Below are positions 54,728-63,715 of a stretch of 64,000 nt of DNA, piece after piece. This DNA is from an uncultured Cellulophaga sp. (GTDB taxonomy: Bacteria; Bacteroidota; Bacteroidia; Flavobacteriales; Flavobacteriaceae). The notes under the pieces were generated by a model, which was not told the origin of the DNA, did no database searches, and worked only from the letters and a program-made list of their open reading frames with translations. Position numbers and translations under genes: made by a program. The DNA is taken from assembly GCA_947496695.1 (NCBI GenBank), contig CANMEI010000001.1, forward strand, positions 310,001-374,000. Reading direction: 5' to 3'. Each line of letters starts with the position of its first letter. Position 1 is the first letter of the stretch.

Positions 54728-55273
54728 TTGGAAGATAAAGAATTACTGAAATTTGTTGAAAATAATAAACCTAAATCAGGTATTAAATTCAATGACTTAA
54801 AAGAAGTGTTTGAATTTGGGTTAATCCGTTTAAAACTCAAAGGGATTGTTGAGCCCAACTATGGGAGAATGAGACTAGAATTTGAACTGTATCTTTCTAA
54901 AAAATTAATTAAGTCATTCTCTAATTATAGCTATGCGCTCGATTTTAACCTAGTTGATTATGCTAATGAAGATTATGTTTATATACCTTCTGAAAATAGA
55001 TTAATCATTATTGAATTAAAATCACAAACAATAAAACAATTTAAATATCCTGAAGCAAAATTTAGTTACATAAACAAGGTTAAATTTAAAGGTCAGAAAT
55101 TGCTTTTCGCTACTAAAAACAGCTTTTGGATGTTAAATCTAAAAAAGAATTCCCTCAAGGTTTATTCTAAAGAGAATTTAAAAGACCCTGTGGAAAGTAA
55201 AGTCTATAATAATATGCTGATAGATACATATGAACCTTCATATTTAAAAAGAATAATGTTTAAATTAAGATGA
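54728..55273 (+). CDS. Propeller-like fragment, probably 5'-truncated gene
   Basis: 181 residues from a TTG, the first start codon after an in-frame stop; no signal peptide or ribosome-binding site. The second half has two beta-propeller-like blades: EDYVYIPSENRLIIIELKSQTIKQFKY and KGQKLLFATKNSFWMLNLKKNSLKVY. Lys-rich. No family recognised. With a non-standard start and decayed neighbours, it may be the remaining part of a longer gene rather than an active one. Confidence 0.5.
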   Translation: MEDKELLKFVENNKPKSGIKFNDLKEVFEFGLIRLKLKGIVEPNYGRMRLEFELYLSKKLIKSFSNYSYALDFNLVDYANEDYVYIPSENRLIIIELKSQTIKQFKYPEAKFSYINKVKFKGQKLLFATKNSFWMLNLKKNSLKVYSKENLKDPVESKVYNNMLIDTYEPSYLKRIMFKLR

Positions 55274-55423
55274 TTTCTCAATTTTTAATTGTTGATATTG
55301 ACTTATAAAAAGAACTTACAAAGTTAGATTGTATAGCTTACAGTGTTGTAAGTACAACATCTGACTAAATTCAATAGACACTATAAAAGAATCTATTAAT
55401 TATATTAGTAAAAATTAAATGAT

Positions 55424-55739
55424 ATGATTTATTTCATCTTTCTTACTATTTGTATTATTATTCCAATGCTACGGACAAACTATTAAAAAATAGATACAAA
55501 CATCACTATTAATCGACTCAAAACATTGTCAAAAAAAAGAAGTAATTGAAGTTTTTGAAAATCCTATTATTAAAAAAAGAGTTTAGAATTGGTTTAAATA
55601 ATTTTTACTCTAAAGAAGAAAGATTAAGTTAATCAATTAAAATAGTTGAGCTAACATCCAAAAAGATGAAAAAACAATAATTACTGCTAGGTATGAAATC
55701 AATAAAAACAACTTATATCCAATAGATATTTTTGTTTAG
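55424..55739 (+). pseudogene. Decayed secreted-protein gene
   Basis: Frame-shifted reading recovers consecutive protein-like pieces: a signal peptide FISSFLLFVLLFQCYGQ, then SLLIDSKHCQKKEVIEVFEN, then IGLNNFYSKEERLS, then DEKTIITARYEINKNNLYP and IDIFV before a stop. At least four shifts or stops interrupt it. The rest of the 580-bp gap 55274-55853 shows only a TGTTGTA/TACAACA inverted repeat (55344-55359). Confidence 0.55.
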
Positions 55740-55871
55740 CCAAAAGGTGCCATGTTTTAATACTAGCCAATAAAACAAAATTTAAAAACCACCCCTGTAC
55801 TTGTAAGTTTTTTTCTACATTTATAAAATCGAAGTATTCTATAAAATTAAACATTGTTCAAAACAAAGAGT

Positions 55872-56324
55872 ATGAAAAAAAAGACTACTATTAAAAAACA
55901 AGCTTTAATCATCTTACTCTTAATTGGTATTTGTATTTCTTGTAAAACCTCTTCTACAATTGCAAAAAATACAGACCCAATACAAGGTGTTTGGGAGTTA
56001 AATAAATTCTATCATATTGGAAACGGAGATACGCTAATGATAGACACTACAAAAGTGCAACATAAAATATATTTAAATGGTCATGTGATTTGGAATACAG
56101 ATCCGGCAAGTGATGCAACCGAATGGCATGGTTACGGAACTTATACTTTTGAAAATAATACCATCACAGAGGTTTTGTCCTCTATGTCTAAAACAATGAA
56201 AAGTGATATTAACACATATATTATCCCTATTGAGCTTAGTAACAAAACTTACAAGCAGGTAAACACTTATACAAGGAATGACACCATTTTTAAAAACATT
56301 GAAGTTTATAAAAAATTAGACTAA
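55872..56324 (+). CDS. Small lipocalin-like lipoprotein
   Basis: 150 residues from the ATG at 55872 (a TTG 18 bp earlier is in frame but gives a worse signal). Lipobox GICISCKT (Cys about 24). The mature part, GVWELNKFYHIGNGDTLMIDTTKVQHKIYLNGHVIWNTDP then WHGYGTYTFENNTITEVLSS and YKQVNTYTRNDTIFKNIEVYKKL, follows the GxW...G lipocalin-like pattern (DUF4488-type). No neighbours in an operon. Ligand unknown. Confidence 0.7.
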   Translation: MKKKTTIKKQALIILLLIGICISCKTSSTIAKNTDPIQGVWELNKFYHIGNGDTLMIDTTKVQHKIYLNGHVIWNTDPASDATEWHGYGTYTFENNTITEVLSSMSKTMKSDINTYIIPIELSNKTYKQVNTYTRNDTIFKNIEVYKKLD

Positions 56325-56485
56325 TATTCTATAAATAATAACTGAGATAAGAAACACACAAATTCTTACTTAATTCTTTATTCTGTTCTTTCTAATTTAC
56401 ATCTAAAGTAAACAAGTTCAAATTCTGCTAGAATTGAAGTGAAAAATAGTATGATTTTGCTTCATACTCCCTCCAAAATTAACTG

Positions 56486-56493
56486 TATTTTTG
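56486..56493 (+). promoter_or_regulatory. -7 promoter element of the ClC gene
   Basis: TATTTTTG fits TAnnTTTG and lies 39 bp before the GTG start. Confidence 0.5.
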
Positions 56494-56532
56494 ACCTGTA
56501 AACTTATATATAAATACTAGATATTTGTAAGT

Positions 56533-57810
56533 GTGAAATTAAAAAGAAGAAGAAAATTAGTTACTTATTTAGATATATTAGATCAACCTATTCGATTCAA
56601 TCCTTTTGTATTTAGCCGTACTTTTTTATTATGGGCGCTACTTGGTTTAATTGGAGGAATAATTGCTGGTATTTACTGGATTGGACTTGAATTTTTAACC
56701 CATCAATTATCTATTTTTACTGGTTGGCAAGTGATTCCTGTAATGGCAATTTGTGGCCTTCTTGCTGGTTTAGTAATTCACTTTATTGGTGACCCTGGAG
56801 AAATACACTTAATTGTTAACAACATTCGGTTTAATAAGGGAAAACTTGATCCTAAAAATAATCCATCAATGGTACTTTCTTCATTATTATGTGTTGCATC
56901 AGGAGGAAGCCTTGGTCCTGAAGCACCACTTGTGCAAATTACAGGTTCAACAGGTACATTGATAGGAAAATTATTTAGACTTAAAGGTGAAGAGTTAAGA
57001 TCTATGAGTATTGCAGGGTTAGCTTCTGGTTTTACTGCGTTATTTGGAGCGCCTTTAGGAGGTAGCTTATTTTCTTTAGAAATACTACACCATAAACATG
57101 CAGTTGAGTATTACAAAGCTATAATGCCTGTTTTTGTTGCCAGCTGTTTTAGTTACTTAATGTTTGCATTAATTATACATTTAGGACTTGGACCTACTTG
57201 GGATTTATCTGCCTATGAGTATTCAGGAATTTTTGATTTTGGTTATGCAGTTCTTTTTGCAATAGTTGGAGCTACTTTTGGTTGGCTTTTTATCTTTTGT
57301 ATTAAATTTTTTAAAAGAATTTTTGAGAAAAAACATATTCCTATTTATATCAAAACCTTAATTGGCGGAATTCTGCTTGGTGTTATAGCTTTTTATTTAC
57401 CTATAACCCGTTATTTTGGACATCATGAAATTAACGAACTACTCACAAAGAATTTTTCATTAACTTTTTTATTTGCTATTTTAATTTTTAAAATAATTGC
57501 TATTTCAATAACCGTGACAACAGGTTGGAGAGGCGGATTCATTATTCCACTTTTTTTTGTTGGAGCTACTTTAGGCCTCATAATTCATAAATTATTCCCA
57601 TGTATCAATCTATCTTTAGCAATTGTAAGTTGTATGGCTGCAATTAATGCTTGCGTAACTAGAACCCCAATGAGTACGACAATTTTACTAGGTACATTAA
57701 CAGGTTTCGGACATTTAATCCCAATATTGTTTGCCAGTTTAACAGGTTATTTTTTAGCTCCAAAAATACCTTTTATAGGGTCTCAAATGGAAAAAGAAGA
57801 GAGCGAATAA
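56533..57810 (+). CDS. ClC-family (voltage-gated chloride channel type) membrane protein
   Basis: 425 residues from a GTG start, about ten hydrophobic helices. ClC landmarks: GDPGEIHLIVNN at the first selectivity segment, SGGSLGPEAPLVQITG (about 119-134), GLASGFTALFGAPLGGSLFSLE, and TTGWRGGFIIPLFFVGATLGLI (about 325-346). In the second motif, the gating Glu of GREGP in E. coli ClC aligns with Leu (GSLGP), so coupled Cl-/H+ exchange as in EcClC is unlikely and a channel or a different anion is possible. Lone gene. Confidence 0.87.
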   Translation: MKLKRRRKLVTYLDILDQPIRFNPFVFSRTFLLWALLGLIGGIIAGIYWIGLEFLTHQLSIFTGWQVIPVMAICGLLAGLVIHFIGDPGEIHLIVNNIRFNKGKLDPKNNPSMVLSSLLCVASGGSLGPEAPLVQITGSTGTLIGKLFRLKGEELRSMSIAGLASGFTALFGAPLGGSLFSLEILHHKHAVEYYKAIMPVFVASCFSYLMFALIIHLGLGPTWDLSAYEYSGIFDFGYAVLFAIVGATFGWLFIFCIKFFKRIFEKKHIPIYIKTLIGGILLGVIAFYLPITRYFGHHEINELLTKNFSLTFLFAILIFKIIAISITVTTGWRGGFIIPLFFVGATLGLIIHKLFPCINLSLAIVSCMAAINACVTRTPMSTTILLGTLTGFGHLIPILFASLTGYFLAPKIPFIGSQMEKEESE

Positions 57811-57910
57811 CTTTATTAATCTAGAATACAACATTACCCGTTAAAATTAATTAAAATCAAGTTTTGAATATAAAAAGACTACTAACTCACCTAAAATAAG
57901 ATCAATACAC

Positions 57911-57918
57911 TATTTTTG
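57911..57918 (+). promoter_or_regulatory. -7 promoter element of the PAS gene
   Basis: TATTTTTG fits TAnnTTTG, 78 bp before the ATG at 57997. Confidence 0.4.
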
Positions 57919-57996
57919 AATACTTTAAAGTTAATTTTGAGTGTGATTATCATCTATTATCTTCACCTTAAACAGTACCAATAAAAATTAAAAACT

Positions 57997-58551
57997 ATGA
58001 AAAGTAAACTTTCTGAAATGATGTCTTTAGATATGAGTTTATCTACTTTAAATAAAGTAAATAACCAAGATATAGAACCTTTAAAAAGAAATGTTATGCC
58101 TTTATTAAGTTGGGATATTTTTAGGCAGTACGATAATTTATTACAAGATAAACTTCAATTAAAGAAAGATATTGACTTTGTAAAAGCATATGCAAATAAA
58201 GCTAAATGGAAAAATGAGCTAAATGTTATTTTTAAAAATAAAGATTTTGAAGCATTAGTTATTACAGATCTAAATCAAAAAATTGTTTGGGTAAATGACG
58301 GTTTTACACAAATGACTGGTTATACTAAAAAAGAAGCTATTGATAGAACTCCTACTTTTTTACAAGGCAAAAATACTTCTGTAAAAACAAGAAAAAACAT
58401 TAGACAACAGCTAAATAAATTAGAACCATTTACTGAAATTATTACAAATTACAGAAAAGATAATTCACCTTACGAATGTGAAGTGAAAATTTTTCCACTT
58501 TACAATAAAGAAGTAACACACTTTCTAGCCATTGAAAGAGAAATAATTTAA
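57997..58551 (+). CDS. Stand-alone PAS-domain protein, LOV-like without photoactive Cys
   Basis: 184 residues, soluble, no output domain. Helical N-terminus (about 1-75), PAS domain (about 80-184): VITDLNQKIVWVNDGFTQMTGYTKKEAIDRTPTFLQGKNTS followed by ITNYRKDNSPYECEVKIFPLYN. The RTPTFLQGKNT stretch resembles the LOV GxNCRFLQG loop, but the flavin-reactive Cys is replaced. It could bind flavin without photochemistry, or another ligand. Convergent with oxyR (7 bp apart); possible redox sensor by context. Confidence 0.82.
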   Translation: MKSKLSEMMSLDMSLSTLNKVNNQDIEPLKRNVMPLLSWDIFRQYDNLLQDKLQLKKDIDFVKAYANKAKWKNELNVIFKNKDFEALVITDLNQKIVWVNDGFTQMTGYTKKEAIDRTPTFLQGKNTSVKTRKNIRQQLNKLEPFTEIITNYRKDNSPYECEVKIFPLYNKEVTHFLAIEREII

Positions 58552-58558
58552 AGTTAAT

Positions 58559-59476
58559 CTACCTCCAATTAATTTTTATAAACCGTTTATTTTTAACAAA
58601 ATTCTCAGGGGTTTTTTCTATAATTTCTTCACGTAAAGCATCAAGCAAAACATCTTTACTAAAAGAGTGATGCGTTACCAAACTTACTTCTCTTATCGGT
58701 TTTGGATCAGAAAAATGAATAATTTGTCCGTTATCATTTGTATTTAAAGCCATTTCTGGCACTAGTGTAAAACCTCCATAATTTTCAACCATTTTTTTTA
58801 GCGCTTCAATAGAACCACTTTGAAACTGAATATTTTTTGTGTTATTATTTCCGCAAATATTTAATACTTGGTTTCTAAAACAATGCCCTTTTTGCAAAAG
58901 CCAAATATTATCCAACGCTTCTATTTCATCAACAGAAATAGTCTTTTTATCTTTAAAATAATTATTCTGTCCATAAAAAATAAATGGTTCATTGTATAGT
59001 TTTATTTCACGAATAAATGATTCATTTAAAGGAGTTACAAGCAAGCCTATATCAATTTCTTTTTTTTGTAAAGCTTCAATAATTTGATCACTTTCCATCT
59101 CCTCTATTTTTAAAATAGTATTGGGATATTTTTCTGCAAAAGAACCTGAAATTAAAGGAATTAAATATGAAGATATTGTAGGTATAACTCCAACACGAAA
59201 TTCACCCTCTAAATTATCCAATTCAAAACTTACCAAGTTTTTAAGCTCGCTCACCTCGCCAAGTATTACTTTACTTTTTCGAATAAATAACTCCCCTAAA
59301 TCAGTTGGTTTAAATGGAGATTTACTTTTATCAAAAATTAAAAAACCAATTTCTTCTTCTAATTTTTTTACTTGAATTGTAATTGTAGGTTGTGTCACAA
59401 AACATTTTTCGGCAGCTGTAACAAAATGTCTGTAAGTATCCAGTGCTACCACATATTCTAATTGCTGAAGCGTCAT
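58559..59476 (-). CDS. oxyR: LysR-family peroxide regulator OxyR
   Basis: 305 residues. N-terminal LysR winged helix-turn-helix (about 1-60, MTLQQLEYVVALDTYRHFVTAAEKCFVTQPTITIQ, read in parts) and substrate-binding-like regulatory domain (about 88-300). The OxyR redox pair is visible in KGHCFRNQVLNICGN (about 198-212), matching C199 and C208 of E. coli OxyR in spacing. Divergent from a catalase gene across about 100 bp, the usual target arrangement. Confidence 0.93.
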   Translation of the reverse strand: MTLQQLEYVVALDTYRHFVTAAEKCFVTQPTITIQVKKLEEEIGFLIFDKSKSPFKPTDLGELFIRKSKVILGEVSELKNLVSFELDNLEGEFRVGVIPTISSYLIPLISGSFAEKYPNTILKIEEMESDQIIEALQKKEIDIGLLVTPLNESFIREIKLYNEPFIFYGQNNYFKDKKTISVDEIEALDNIWLLQKGHCFRNQVLNICGNNNTKNIQFQSGSIEALKKMVENYGGFTLVPEMALNTNDNGQIIHFSDPKPIREVSLVTHHSFSKDVLLDALREEIIEKTPENFVKNKRFIKINWR

Positions 59477-59490
59477 TATATATTGATTTT

Positions 59491-59548
59491 AACTATACAA
59501 GGATATAAACTATTAATTTGATTTCTGCTGATTTGCTATTGATATTTG
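59491..59548 (+). promoter_or_regulatory. oxyR-katA divergent control region
   Basis: AACTAT repeated at 59491-59496 and 59508-59513 with GATA between them suggests LysR-type binding half-sites. GATATTTG at 59541-59548 matches the -7 consensus at 7 of 8 positions and lies 30 bp before the catalase ATG. The ATAG-N7-CTAT OxyR pattern is not cleanly matched. Confidence 0.4.
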
Positions 59549-59578
59549 CGCTCTCATTATAAATTAAATCTATTCAAA

Positions 59579-61099
59579 ATGAAAAAAAAGTTAGCAACGC
59601 TTATCATGTTATCGTTGTTTTTTGCTGGTATTTCTCAGACAAATAATACGATTACAACAAATGGTGGTGTACCCGTTGGAGACAACCAAAACTCTAAAAC
59701 AGTAGGCGAATATGGCCCAGTATTACTAGAAGATATTTACCTAGTAGAAAAATTAGCGGCATTTGACAGAGAAAGAATTCCGGAAAGAGTTGTCCACCCT
59801 AGAGGAGCAGGTGCTTCTGGTTATTTTGAAGCATCAAAAGATATGTCTGCCTATACAAAAGCTGTATTATTTGCAGAAGCTGGTAAAAAAACAGATTTAG
59901 CAGTTCGTTTTTCAACTGTAATACACAGTAAGGGTTCACCAGAAACAGCAAGAGATCCTAGAGGTTTTGCTGTAAAATTTTATACAGAGCAAGGTAATTA
60001 TGATATTGTGGGAAATAATTTACCTGTCTTTTTTATTAGAGATGCTATAAAGTTTCCTGATATGGTTCATTCTTTAAAACCATCACCAGTTACAAACAAA
60101 CAAGACCCAAACAGATTTTTCGATTTCTTTTCTAATGTTCCAGAATCTACACATATGATCACAAGATTATATACAGATTTAGGTATACCTAAAGGATATC
60201 AATACATGAACGGCAGTAGTGTTCATGGTTACAAATGGATTAATGCAAAAGGTGAAGTAACTTATGTAAAATATTCATGGGTAACAAAACAAGGTGAAAA
60301 AAACTTAACTATTGAAGAAGCTGCCATACAGCAAGCTAAAGATTGGCAACATGCAACAGTAAGCTTAAGAAAAGCTATTGATGATAAAAATTACCCACAA
60401 TGGGATTTATACGTTCAAATGATTAAGCCAGAAGACATTCATTCTTTTGATTTTTGGCCTTTGGATGCTACAAAAGATTGGCCTGCCGATAAAATTGAAA
60501 AAATCAAGATTGGCACCATGACATTAACTCAAAACCCTATAAACTATTTTGAGCAAGTAGAAAGTATCGCATTCTCACCAGGAGCCTTAATCCCAGGTAT
60601 TGAACCATCTGAAGATAAATTGTTACAAGGTCGTTTATTTTCTTATTTTGACACACAAAGACATAGATTGGGACCTAATTTTTTACAGTTAGAAATTAAC
60701 AAACCTCTAGAAGAACCTAACAACTACAACTCTGATAGTTGGATTAGTTCTGGTAATAAAAGATTTGAAAACCCTGATGTAAATTACCAGCCAAGTAATC
60801 GTGCATCTTTAAAAGAAGACCCTCAATACAAACAAGTTGAAACAACACTTAGTAATGTAACTATAACTCAAAAGAAAATTACTAAAACTAATGATTTTGC
60901 TCAAGTGGGAGATTTTTACAGATCACTTACTAAACAACAGCAAGATAATTTGATTAAAAACTTAACTGGAGATTTAGGTCAGGTAACTGATAAAAATATT
61001 CAAAAGAAAATGATTAACTATTTCTATCAATCAGATAGAGATTATGGAATGAGAGTTGCAAAAGCTTTAGGCTTTTCGCATAAAGATTTCATGAATTAA
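59579..61099 (+). CDS. katA: Secreted (periplasmic) monofunctional haem catalase
   Basis: 506 residues from the ATG at 59579 (upstream in-frame TTG lies in the promoter). N-terminal signal peptide MKKKLATLIMLSLFFAGISQ, so exported. Catalase landmarks: RVVHPRGAGASGYF with distal His (about 70), GNNLPVFFIRDAIKFPD with the distal Asn, and the proximal haem-ligand signature RLFSYFDTQRHRLG with Tyr. Small-subunit class. It degrades H2O2 outside the cytoplasm. Divergent from oxyR; followed by a hairpin then a secreted ankyrin protein. Confidence 0.94.
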   Translation: MKKKLATLIMLSLFFAGISQTNNTITTNGGVPVGDNQNSKTVGEYGPVLLEDIYLVEKLAAFDRERIPERVVHPRGAGASGYFEASKDMSAYTKAVLFAEAGKKTDLAVRFSTVIHSKGSPETARDPRGFAVKFYTEQGNYDIVGNNLPVFFIRDAIKFPDMVHSLKPSPVTNKQDPNRFFDFFSNVPESTHMITRLYTDLGIPKGYQYMNGSSVHGYKWINAKGEVTYVKYSWVTKQGEKNLTIEEAAIQQAKDWQHATVSLRKAIDDKNYPQWDLYVQMIKPEDIHSFDFWPLDATKDWPADKIEKIKIGTMTLTQNPINYFEQVESIAFSPGALIPGIEPSEDKLLQGRLFSYFDTQRHRLGPNFLQLEINKPLEEPNNYNSDSWISSGNKRFENPDVNYQPSNRASLKEDPQYKQVETTLSNVTITQKKITKTNDFAQVGDFYRSLTKQQQDNLIKNLTGDLGQVTDKNIQKKMINYFYQSDRDYGMRVAKALGFSHKDFMN

Positions 61100-61114
61100 A
61101 ATTAATTAATACAT

Positions 61115-61150
61115 AAATTGAGGAGGTACAGTATTGTACTTCCTCAATTT
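61115..61150 (+). terminator. Hairpin between catalase and ankyrin gene
   Basis: 16-bp stem AAATTGAGGAGGTACA / TGTACTTCCTCAATTT (one wobble) with GTAT loop and a short T-rich tail. It ends 15 bp before the ankyrin ATG; partial termination would set a high catalase to ankyrin ratio. Confidence 0.7.
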
Positions 61151-61165
61151 TATAATTTACCAAAT

Positions 61166-61681
61166 ATGAAAAATTTACTATTAATTGCAATATTTACAAT
61201 ATCATCTGGTATATATGCACAATCTATTTTTGAAGCATCAAGAAACGGAAATTTAGAAGAAATAAAAACGCTTTACAAAGCTAATAATGATATTATAAAC
61301 TCAGTTGACAATAAGGGCTTTACACCTTTAATTTTAGCTTCTTATAATGACCAGCCAGAAGTTGTTACTTTTTTATTAGAAAATGGCGCTAATGTAAATG
61401 CTAAAGATTTATCTGGTAACACAGCACTTATGGGGGTCTGTTTTAAAGGGAACTTAGAAATTTCAAAAATGCTGGTCAATAATGGTACCAACGTAAATCA
61501 AAAAAATTACAATGATGCAACCGCATTAATTTATGCTAGTACATTTGGTCACACAGAAATTGCTGTGTTTTTAATTAAAAATAATGCTGACAAAACCATT
61601 ACTGATAGTAGAGGAAATACAGCCCTTAAGCATGCTCAAATGCAAGGCAATGATGATATAGTAGAATTACTCTCAAAATAA
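61166..61681 (+). CDS. Secreted ankyrin-repeat protein paired with catalase (AnkB-like)
   Basis: 171 residues from the ATG at 61166; signal peptide MKNLLLIAIFTISSGIYAQ and about four ankyrin repeats (SIFEASRNGNLEEIKTLYKAN, DNKGFTPLILASYNDQPEVVTFLLENGANVNAKD, LSGNTALMGVCFKGNLEISKMLVNNGTNVNQKN, DATALIYASTFGHTEIAVFLIKNN; each given as a separate piece). In Pseudomonas aeruginosa, ankB lies next to periplasmic catalase katB and is needed for its full activity; this pair repeats that layout. Likely a periplasmic catalase partner. Confidence 0.85.
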   Translation: MKNLLLIAIFTISSGIYAQSIFEASRNGNLEEIKTLYKANNDIINSVDNKGFTPLILASYNDQPEVVTFLLENGANVNAKDLSGNTALMGVCFKGNLEISKMLVNNGTNVNQKNYNDATALIYASTFGHTEIAVFLIKNNADKTITDSRGNTALKHAQMQGNDDIVELLSK

Positions 61682-61705
61682 AATACTTTAAAAATTTTGT
61701 GCATT

Positions 61706-62905
61706 TTAAACCCTAACATGTCCGTCACCAAAAACATAGTATTTATTGGTTACCAATTGCTTTAAACCTAAAGGCCCTCTATGGTGAAGTTTATCTGTGC
61801 TAATTGCCAATTCTGCGCCAACACCCATTTGTCCGCCATCAGTAAATCTTGTTGAAGCATTATGGTACACAGCTGCACTATCAACATTTTGCATAAAGTT
61901 CATGGCTTCAATTTTATCTTCAGTTATTATTGAAGCCGAATGTTTACCCGAATATTTATTAATAACATGAATTGCTTCATCTAAAGAGTCTACCGCTCCT
62001 ATTAATAATTTTAAAGCTAAAAACTCTTCATACCAAATATCAATATCAGAAACAGTTTCTTTCTGTGAAAGAACATCAGAAACCTTATCATCAACTAAAA
62101 TTTCTACTTTATATTTTTCTAATTTTTCTTGAAGCATTTTTAGCTTCGTTTTATATTCCGGAAGGTTTTTATTAATTAAAATTTTGTCTAATGCATTACA
62201 ACCTGATATTTTATCTGTTTTTGCATTTATAATTACATTAACTGCTTTACTCCAATCTGCATTTTCAGAAACATACAAAAAGTTATTTCCTCTACCACTA
62301 ACAAGTACTGCACAAGTAGCATGAGTTTTCACAAAATTAATTAAACGTTCTCCTCCACGAGGAACAATTAAATCTAAAGGTTCAGTTGGGTTTCTTAAAA
62401 ATTCTTGTGTTTCATATCGTTTAAGATGAAGCAGTTTTATCCAATCTTTTGTAAGTCCATTTACTTCCAATGCTTCGTGCCAACATTTCTCTAAAATAAT
62501 ATTACTATTAAACGCTTCTTTCCCTCCTTTTAATAAAATTTTGTTATTCGCTTTAAATGCTAATACAGTAGCTTCAATAGTTACATCTGGTCGTGATTCA
62601 TATATAATAAGAATTGTACCAAATGGAGCTGTGGTATTAACAATGTTTAGTTTATTCTTTAAGGTTCTATTAGAAATCTCTTTCCCGACAGGATCATCTT
62701 GTTGCATAACATTTTTAACGGCAGTGATCATTTCGTCAACTTTCTTATCATTAACAACTAGTCTGTCATAAAGCGCTTGATCTTCTTTTTGAAAAGCATT
62801 TAAGTCCTTTTTATTTTCTGCAATTATAGTGTTTCGTTCACGTTCTAAAATCTTAATCATTGAGTTTAGAACTTTGTTTTTTATATCTGTATTTATAAGT
62901 TTCAT
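61706..62905 (-). CDS. proA: Glutamate-5-semialdehyde dehydrogenase (gamma-glutamyl phosphate reductase)
   Basis: 399 residues. Aldehyde-dehydrogenase fold: IIYESRPDVTIEATVLAFKANNKILLKGG (about 100-128), LIVPRGGERLINFV, the nucleophile Cys in KISGCNALDKILIN (about 234), and the C-terminal HNASTRFTDGGQMGVGAELAISTDKLHHRGPLGL. Second step of proline synthesis, reducing gamma-glutamyl phosphate with NADPH. Follows proB by 26 bp. Confidence 0.95.
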   Translation of the reverse strand: MKLINTDIKNKVLNSMIKILERERNTIIAENKKDLNAFQKEDQALYDRLVVNDKKVDEMITAVKNVMQQDDPVGKEISNRTLKNKLNIVNTTAPFGTILIIYESRPDVTIEATVLAFKANNKILLKGGKEAFNSNIILEKCWHEALEVNGLTKDWIKLLHLKRYETQEFLRNPTEPLDLIVPRGGERLINFVKTHATCAVLVSGRGNNFLYVSENADWSKAVNVIINAKTDKISGCNALDKILINKNLPEYKTKLKMLQEKLEKYKVEILVDDKVSDVLSQKETVSDIDIWYEEFLALKLLIGAVDSLDEAIHVINKYSGKHSASIITEDKIEAMNFMQNVDSAAVYHNASTRFTDGGQMGVGAELAISTDKLHHRGPLGLKQLVTNKYYVFGDGHVRV

Positions 62906-62931
62906 TTTATTATTTTTTACTTAAAGTTTAT

Positions 62932-63711
62932 TTAGGAGCAAATAAATTTTGTACCTACTTTTTTATTCTTTACAATATCTAAAATGACATTCTCTCGTTT
63001 ACCATTGGCTATATACGTAGGTATGTTTTTTCTGGCAGTTCCTTTGGCAATTCTTAATTTAGAGGCCATACCACCACGGCCTTCACCTTCCTTTTTATTC
63101 GAACCTTGAACGTACTGTTCTACATTTTCATCAGTTTTTACTTCGTTTATTACCTCAGAATCATCATCATCAGGGTGTCCGGTATACAAGCCATCCATAT
63201 CTGAAAGAATAATTAATCGATCAGCATCTATTAATTCTGCTACCAAGCTTGCTAACTCATCATTATCTGAAAACATAGACATTGTTAATGACACTGCATC
63301 ATCTTCATTTGCTATTGGAATAACCCCTTCAGATAAAAGACCTTCATAACAATTGATCATATTTTTACGATGTTTACCTACATCAAAATCACGTTTGGTA
63401 GCTAAAACCTGTGCGCATCGCATTCCATAATCGTGAAATATGCTATAATAGTAATGCATCATACGTGGCTGGCCAACAGAAGAGTACACTTGTCGCCTAA
63501 TAGATTTATCTTTTATTTTAGTATCTCCTAATATTTCCATTCCAGCTATTGCTGATCCGGAAGATACCAAAACCACCAAAATCTCTTCTTCATATAATAC
63601 AGCAATCTGCCTTACAAGTTCTCGCAATACAGGGCCTAAAATTCTGTTGTCTTTATTTGTTAATACGTTGGTTCCTACTTTAACAACTACTCGTTTTATT
63701 TTATCACTCAT
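62932..63711 (-). CDS. proB: Glutamate 5-kinase
   Basis: 259 residues from the ATG at 63711 (MSDKIKRVVVKVGTNVLT); an in-frame start at 63768 would run into proC. Amino-acid kinase fold: VVKVGTNVLTN, VLVSSGSAIAGMEIL, QVLATKRDFD, IPIANEDDAVS, DNDELASLVAELIDADRLIILSDMDGLYTG and GRGGMASKLRIAK. No C-terminal PUA domain, so it is the short form. Phosphorylates glutamate as the first, usually feedback-regulated, step of proline synthesis. Confidence 0.94.
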   Translation of the reverse strand: MSDKIKRVVVKVGTNVLTNKDNRILGPVLRELVRQIAVLYEEEILVVLVSSGSAIAGMEILGDTKIKDKSIRRQVYSSVGQPRMMHYYYSIFHDYGMRCAQVLATKRDFDVGKHRKNMINCYEGLLSEGVIPIANEDDAVSLTMSMFSDNDELASLVAELIDADRLIILSDMDGLYTGHPDDDDSEVINEVKTDENVEQYVQGSNKKEGEGRGGMASKLRIAKGTARKNIPTYIANGKRENVILDIVKNKKVGTKFICS

Positions 63712-63715
63712 ATAC

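Noticed and set aside
59477..59578. Canonical OxyR box (ATAG-N7-CTAT tetrad)
   Set aside because: CTAT/GATA elements occur, but their 8-9 bp spacings do not fit the known pattern; only a loose control region is reported.
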